This document shows positions 59,687 through 64,000 of a stretch of DNA of 64,000 bases, piece after piece. A program made the position numbers and the translations under genes. The notes below the pieces were generated by a model, which made no database searches, was not told the origin of the DNA, and worked only from the letters and a program-made list of their open reading frames with translations. Each line of letters begins with the position of its first letter. Position 1 is the stretch's first letter. Origin of the DNA: Erythrophleum ivorense (taxonomy: Eukaryota > Streptophyta > Magnoliopsida > Fabales > Fabaceae). Location of the stretch: assembly GCA_026724425.1 (NCBI GenBank), contig JAIUCV010000007.1:27504462-27568461 (forward strand), read 5' to 3'.

Positions 59687-60269
59687 GGGCTTGTTAGTAT
59701 GTTGAGCAACTACATTCTACCTTTTTTAATTTCCTAAAAATATTATCAAGCCAAATGAGAAAACATAACAATTTACGTTCTTCATATCATCAACAGTAAT
59801 AATGTTACGATTCAAAATTCATAGTCGTGATTGGCATATAGACCAAGCTAATATCAAGCTAACTTAGTCTCTCATAGTTATTGAACAATCTCATATTTTG
59901 ACAATTTAATTTACAATAATCAATCCATTCACATAAATCCGTTAGGGGTTGTTGAAAATTTGACAAAATCTCCTTGAACACCACCAAAAAATATAAGATA
60001 GTTATAACAGATATAGCCACAAGGCCTACAAATACTAGTTTTCCTTCAAAGCAACCTAGCTAGACAACTATTGTAGCTACAACATTATGGAGTCTATGAG
60101 CATGAAGCCATTTGCAAGAAAATGAGGCATACCCAAAGAGTTACGAGGATTGGTCCAACCCCATAGTGTGTGACTCAAGTACCCATTACTCTGAAAATAT
60201 AGAAAGGAGTATGTTATATAGACTTTGAAGTGCATAATAAACAAAGAGTAAAAAGGAAAACAATTATAT
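57601..60269. other. Gene-free AT-rich stretch
   Basis: No gene was recognised. It holds a short GT run (58377-58391), TA runs (59650-59680), and patches with phrases such as GGTCCTTAAAGTTTAAAC (57730) that recur in many plant repeats. Possible old transposon debris, without boundaries. Confidence 0.45.
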
Positions 60270-61095
60270 GAATGAGTTCTTTGCATGCACGGGAAGCAAT
60301 CACCATGAAATAAATCATTTAACTTAATAAATCCAAGTGAGTCAAACATAAGAAGACTAATTAAAGTAAAAGTAAGCATTTACAAAATCAATATTAAGAA
60401 TAAAAATTAGCACTTACAAGGTAAATATTACAAATAAAATTAGTGTTCACAAAGTAAAATTAAGAAAAAAAATTAATGTTTACAAAGCAATTATCAAGAA
60501 TAAAAATTAGCATTTACTAAGTAAATCTTAAAAGTAAAAATTACTGTTTACAAAGTAAATATTAAAAAAATAAAGGTAAGCATGTTTTATATGAGAGAAC
60601 CGCATAATACTAATCATTCTCACTAAAGCCAACTACACTACGTTGGCAACTTCTTGCCCTCTTACAGGTAACTATACCTAATGAGTTTTTTGCAATGCAC
60701 AATAACCGATCACCATAAAATAAATCATTCAACTTAATGAATATAGATAAGTCAAACATAAGAAGACTAATTAAAGTAAATGTGAGTGTTTACAAAATAA
60801 ATAACAAGAATAAAAATTAGCACTTACAAGGTAAATATCAAAAATAAAATTAGTGTTAACAAAATAAAATTAAAAAATCAATTAGTTTTTACAAAGTGAT
60901 TATTAAGAATAAAATTTGGTGTTTACAAAGTAAATATTAAAAGTAAAAATTAGTTTTTACAAAGTAAATATTAAGAAAATAAAAGTAAGCAAATTTCATA
61001 TGAAAGAACCACATGATCCTATTCATTCTCATTAGAAGTGGTTATACCACATTGGCAACTCATGCCTTTTTACAGACAACTACATATAACGGGTA
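60270..61095. repeat. Two-level tandem repeat
   Basis: Two units of about 410 bases follow each other: GTCAAACATAAGAAGACTAA occurs at 60341 and 60751. Within each unit about six diverged sub-repeats of roughly 36-40 bases recur, with cores like TTTACAAAGTAAATATTAAG and AATAAAAATTAGCA. Each unit ends in a segment with TTGGCAACT..TGCC and AACT.. phrases resembling the GTTGGCAGCTCC and GGGTAGCT phrases of the long LTR at 62520-62740, so this may be part of an old relative of that LTR. Confidence 0.75.
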
Positions 61096-61365
61096 GTTCA
61101 TTTTTTACCTATTCATACCATCACATTCTATTTTTTAAGTGCACATAAGTTGTTATGCCTACTCAGGTTACGAGGTTTTAACATAGATTCCTAACCAATA
61201 ATTTTAGGCAAAAATAAATAATTACAATAATTAAGTAATGAAAGAGGAACAAATGGGATAAATTGAAAAAAAATAAATTAAATAGAATTAATTAAACACA
61301 TAAGTTAAAGAGAATTAAATTTAGGAATATAAATAAATTTAGGAAGATTTATATATAGAATAGCA
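61096..61365. other. Short gene-free stretch
   Basis: No feature could be supported between the tandem repeat and module D. Confidence 0.4.
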
Positions 61366-61790
61366 AAAAATTAACTTATATAGATTTCAAAAAGATTTAA
61401 CGATAAGAAAGTTTAACTTTTCAAAAAGTTAAACTCTCTGTGACATTATTTATTTATTTTTAATTTATGTCACTAGAATAGAGTAATAAGTTATGAAAAC
61501 TATGGAATATACTTCTTTGAGCAATTTTTAAAATTTGAATCCTTTATAATTAGAGGAAGACAATGGGCCTCATTTTCTTTTCTTTACTTTTTTTTTCTCT
61601 CTTTTTCTCTAAATTTATTTAGTGTATTTACCCGATAAATACATAACATTTAGATGACAACTTTTAAGTAGAGAGGCATGTGTATGGGATGGCCAAGATA
61701 CCATATGCATAGCAAGTCATCTCGGACATCACATGTATATACTCCCAGCATAAAAGAAAAATCCATATCTTTTCACCCTTTGTCAAAAAA
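61366..61790 (+). repeat. NLR 5'-flank module D (fragment downstream of the NLR)
   Basis: Matches 51396-51835 of module C almost base for base over long stretches: GATTTAACGATAAGAAAGTT, GATAAATACATAA.ATTTAGA, TGTATGGGATGGCCAAGAT. It is in the same orientation. The match breaks off in CACCCTTTGTCAAAAAA, where the long LTR at 61791 begins. Confidence 0.85.
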
Positions 61791-64000
61791 TGTCACACCC
61801 CTCTCCCCGAAGAGAAAGGGTGACCAAGATGGAGAACCCATACGGAGTTCTTAGTTACAGCTTAATTGATTTCTCTACATTAGTGAATAATCTTTAGAAG
61901 GTCCTATACCAAATAACTGTACAGTAAGTGTAACCCTGCCTCACTGGATAAATATATAACTTCTTTTCTTTTGTGCACTAGCTTTTTATAGAAATTTCAG
62001 CAGAGTATCCCCTGTAAATAGGACATTCCAAATTTCTACAAACAGCCAAATTTCAACATAAACAACAACGGAGAGCTCCGCTCTCCTCAACCAGTCATCC
62101 AAAATATCAAGGAACCAAAATGGGGAAGGGAAAAACAAAACCTATAACCATTGGTCCTACTTTTGAAATACTTTACAATACACTTTTTCTATCAATTACA
62201 ACAGACAATAGCACCACAAAAGAATAACCAAGCCCCCAGCTCCAAAAAGGAGGCTCACCGCCACTACGCCTCAGAACCTATGATGAGGGAGGCGGATCAG
62301 ATCCCGTGACGCTATCTGAAAAAAAAATTTTAAATTTAAGGAGTGAGACAACTCAGTGAGCAAATAACAGAATTTCTCATTTAAATCAAAGGTTGTAACT
62401 TAAAAAGTTAAAAATACATGCGTTGACCGTCAGACTTTACTAGTTAGCCGATCCTCGACCTATGGCATGCAAGACTACCTATCAAGGTCCTGAGTCTCGC
62501 GGTACGATGACTTCAGGAAGGTTTTTCACAAAATCAAGTAAGGTAGCGGCTACACCTCGTTGACAGCTCCTTTCCCCCTATTTCACTTAGGAGGCTACGC
62601 CTAACGGGCAACTCCTTCTCTACCCTTCGTACTTACACGTCATAACTTATATTTTTTGGGGGAGGCTACACCTCGTTGGCAGCTCCTTACCTATTCCTTT
62701 CGGGTAGCTACTCCTAATGGGTAGCTCTTTCTCCACCCAAAACCCTTCAAAACACATGGCCAAGTTCCCTCAAGGACTATAGCATGCACTTAAAGATAAG
62801 ACACACACAATTCCATAATTCGCATCCATACACGCATATGTATATATCTATATATATATATCATTAGCCAAACTTTATTATAGTTGTTGTTATTACTATT
62901 TTATATAAGGAATTTAAACTATAGGGGACAAAATTAGCTCAAACAGTAATTAACTAAATAAAAAAAATATGAATACATAATTTCATAATTATAAATAAGT
63001 AACCAAGTAAAACCCATTAACGAGAAAATAATTAAAAATTTCTTCTCCCAACAATTCCTCCCTCAAAACAATTCATTTTTTAAAAAAAAAACAACACATA
63101 AGTATATATATTACGACATATTATGCCACATGGAATGATTTGGAATATGGTACTGATGTCACAATTAACGGTAATAATAAGCGTTTCAAAAATCTGTTAT
63201 TTACTCACAAACGGTGCCCCAAACTAGCACGCCGTTTGTTCCTCCTTGAAAGGTTAGCTTCCTCCACCTCCAATGCTCATAGAACTTCCTGATACATCCA
63301 AACTTACCCAAATCACTACATAGATCACCATCGTCATTCATTCATTTTTTGTTTAATCATATAATTCCATAATAGCTATCAACACTCCCTATTCATTCTC
63401 TGAACCCTACTCACACGCCACAGCCACTCTTAGCTTAAATCCTTCCATAAAAATTCTATTTCCTCCTTTAAGCTCATATATCATTTTAAGGGAATAGAAA
63501 ATTCAAGGATTATGTATACCCCATATGGTTAGATAACCCAAAAAGAATAAATTCATCTTCCCTTGCTCTCCATCGGCTAGCCAAGCTAGGAGGGAGGATC
63601 TCACTATCCTTCTCCTTCCTTAGAGCAAGGATAGGCTGACGATGGAGGGAATAAGCAAGAGCAATGGGTTAAAGAAGGTCACAATGATCGAAAATGGAGG
63701 AGAGGCATATAGAAAATAGAGGGGTAGCTCACCTAACTGACGGCACAGTTGGCTCCCTCCCTCGCGTCGTCAAGCTCGATTCGGCAGCGGGGAAGACCTG
63801 GGAGCAGTTACGCAACGCCGATGGTGACACTCCGGTGGGCAAAGGACGACACAAGCTCGAGGAAAACTCAGTTTTTAAAGGATTATTTAAAATTTAAATA
63901 ATTTTTTTAAATTTTAAATTATTTATAAATAATTCTTTTCATATATCACACTTTTTAAAGGATTATTTGTATATTTTTAAAGTTTAAGTAGCTGTTTGAC
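61791..64000 (-). mobile_element. Long LTR retrotransposon end (minus-oriented, runs off the window)
   Basis: It starts TGTCACACCCCTCTCCCC inside module D. Read on the minus strand this is an LTR 3' end (..GGGGTGTGACA), and GCTCACTGAGTTGTCTCAC lies about 560 bases inside, as in long plant gypsy LTRs. Two related blocks of about 100 bases (near 62545 and 62667, GGCTACACCTCGTTG.CAGC) are tandem. A GC-rich patch at 63730-63870 contrasts with the surroundings. No protein frame is convincing, and the other end is not in the window. Confidence 0.65.

Noticed and set aside
60270..61095. CRISPR-like array
   Set aside because: The repeats are AT-rich, diverged and without unique spacers, in a plant genome. 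It is an ordinary two-level tandem repeat.
63694..63897. 67-residue plus-strand frame at the right edge
   Set aside because: It covers the GC-rich patch of a minus-oriented LTR and shows no domain.

Overview
The window is nuclear DNA of a flowering plant, most likely a eudicot. It is AT-rich, dominated by LTR retrotransposons in several states of decay, and carries one intact CC-NB-ARC-LRR disease-resistance (NLR) gene inside a decayed NLR cluster. No organism-specific marker was recognised, so no species is named. There are no bacterial operons, CRISPR arrays, rRNA genes or canonical tRNA genes.

Layout. 1-11011: a Ty3/gypsy element on the minus strand (gypsy-1), its left LTR cut by the window edge. 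Its right LTR was hit by a long solo LTR (target duplication CAGAA), and that LTR was hit by a TRIM-like mini-retrotransposon (probable target duplication TGTAA). 11012-13052: gene-free, with a degenerate LTR-like stretch. 13053-16740: a second, 5'-truncated gypsy element on the minus strand (gypsy-2). 17294-23391: a complete but dead Ty1/copia element on the plus strand (copia-1). 23392-26340: gene-free, LTR-like.

26349-54348: an NLR-cluster scaffold. Diverged copies of one NLR 5'-flank module recur at about 26349-26415, 26690-30700, 31640-34624, 42775-43690, 49092-54348 and, past the gene, 61366-61790. Later insertions interrupt them: copia-2 (34625-41826), several MITE-like elements, a second long solo LTR (45021-47971, target duplication CATCA) and the 3' end of a third copia element (48045-49091). 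One module ends in an NLR pseudogene (41985-42693) cut before its P-loop. The module at 49092-54348 ends in the intact NLR (54349-57021, 890 residues).

57022-61365: gene-free, with a two-level tandem repeat at 60270-61095. 61791-64000: part of another long LTR, minus-oriented, running off the window.

How it fits together: only the NLR looks able to make a functional protein. All transposon reading frames carry stops or frameshifts. The repeated flank modules, most without an NLR behind them, read as a record of NLR duplication and loss, with retrotransposons landing in the spaces. I did not find a clearly new biological system. The most useful leads are the tandemly duplicated W-box-type motif in the NLR upstream region, the paired tRNA-like relics inside the modules, the pol frames that run into their LTRs, and the two-level tandem repeat.
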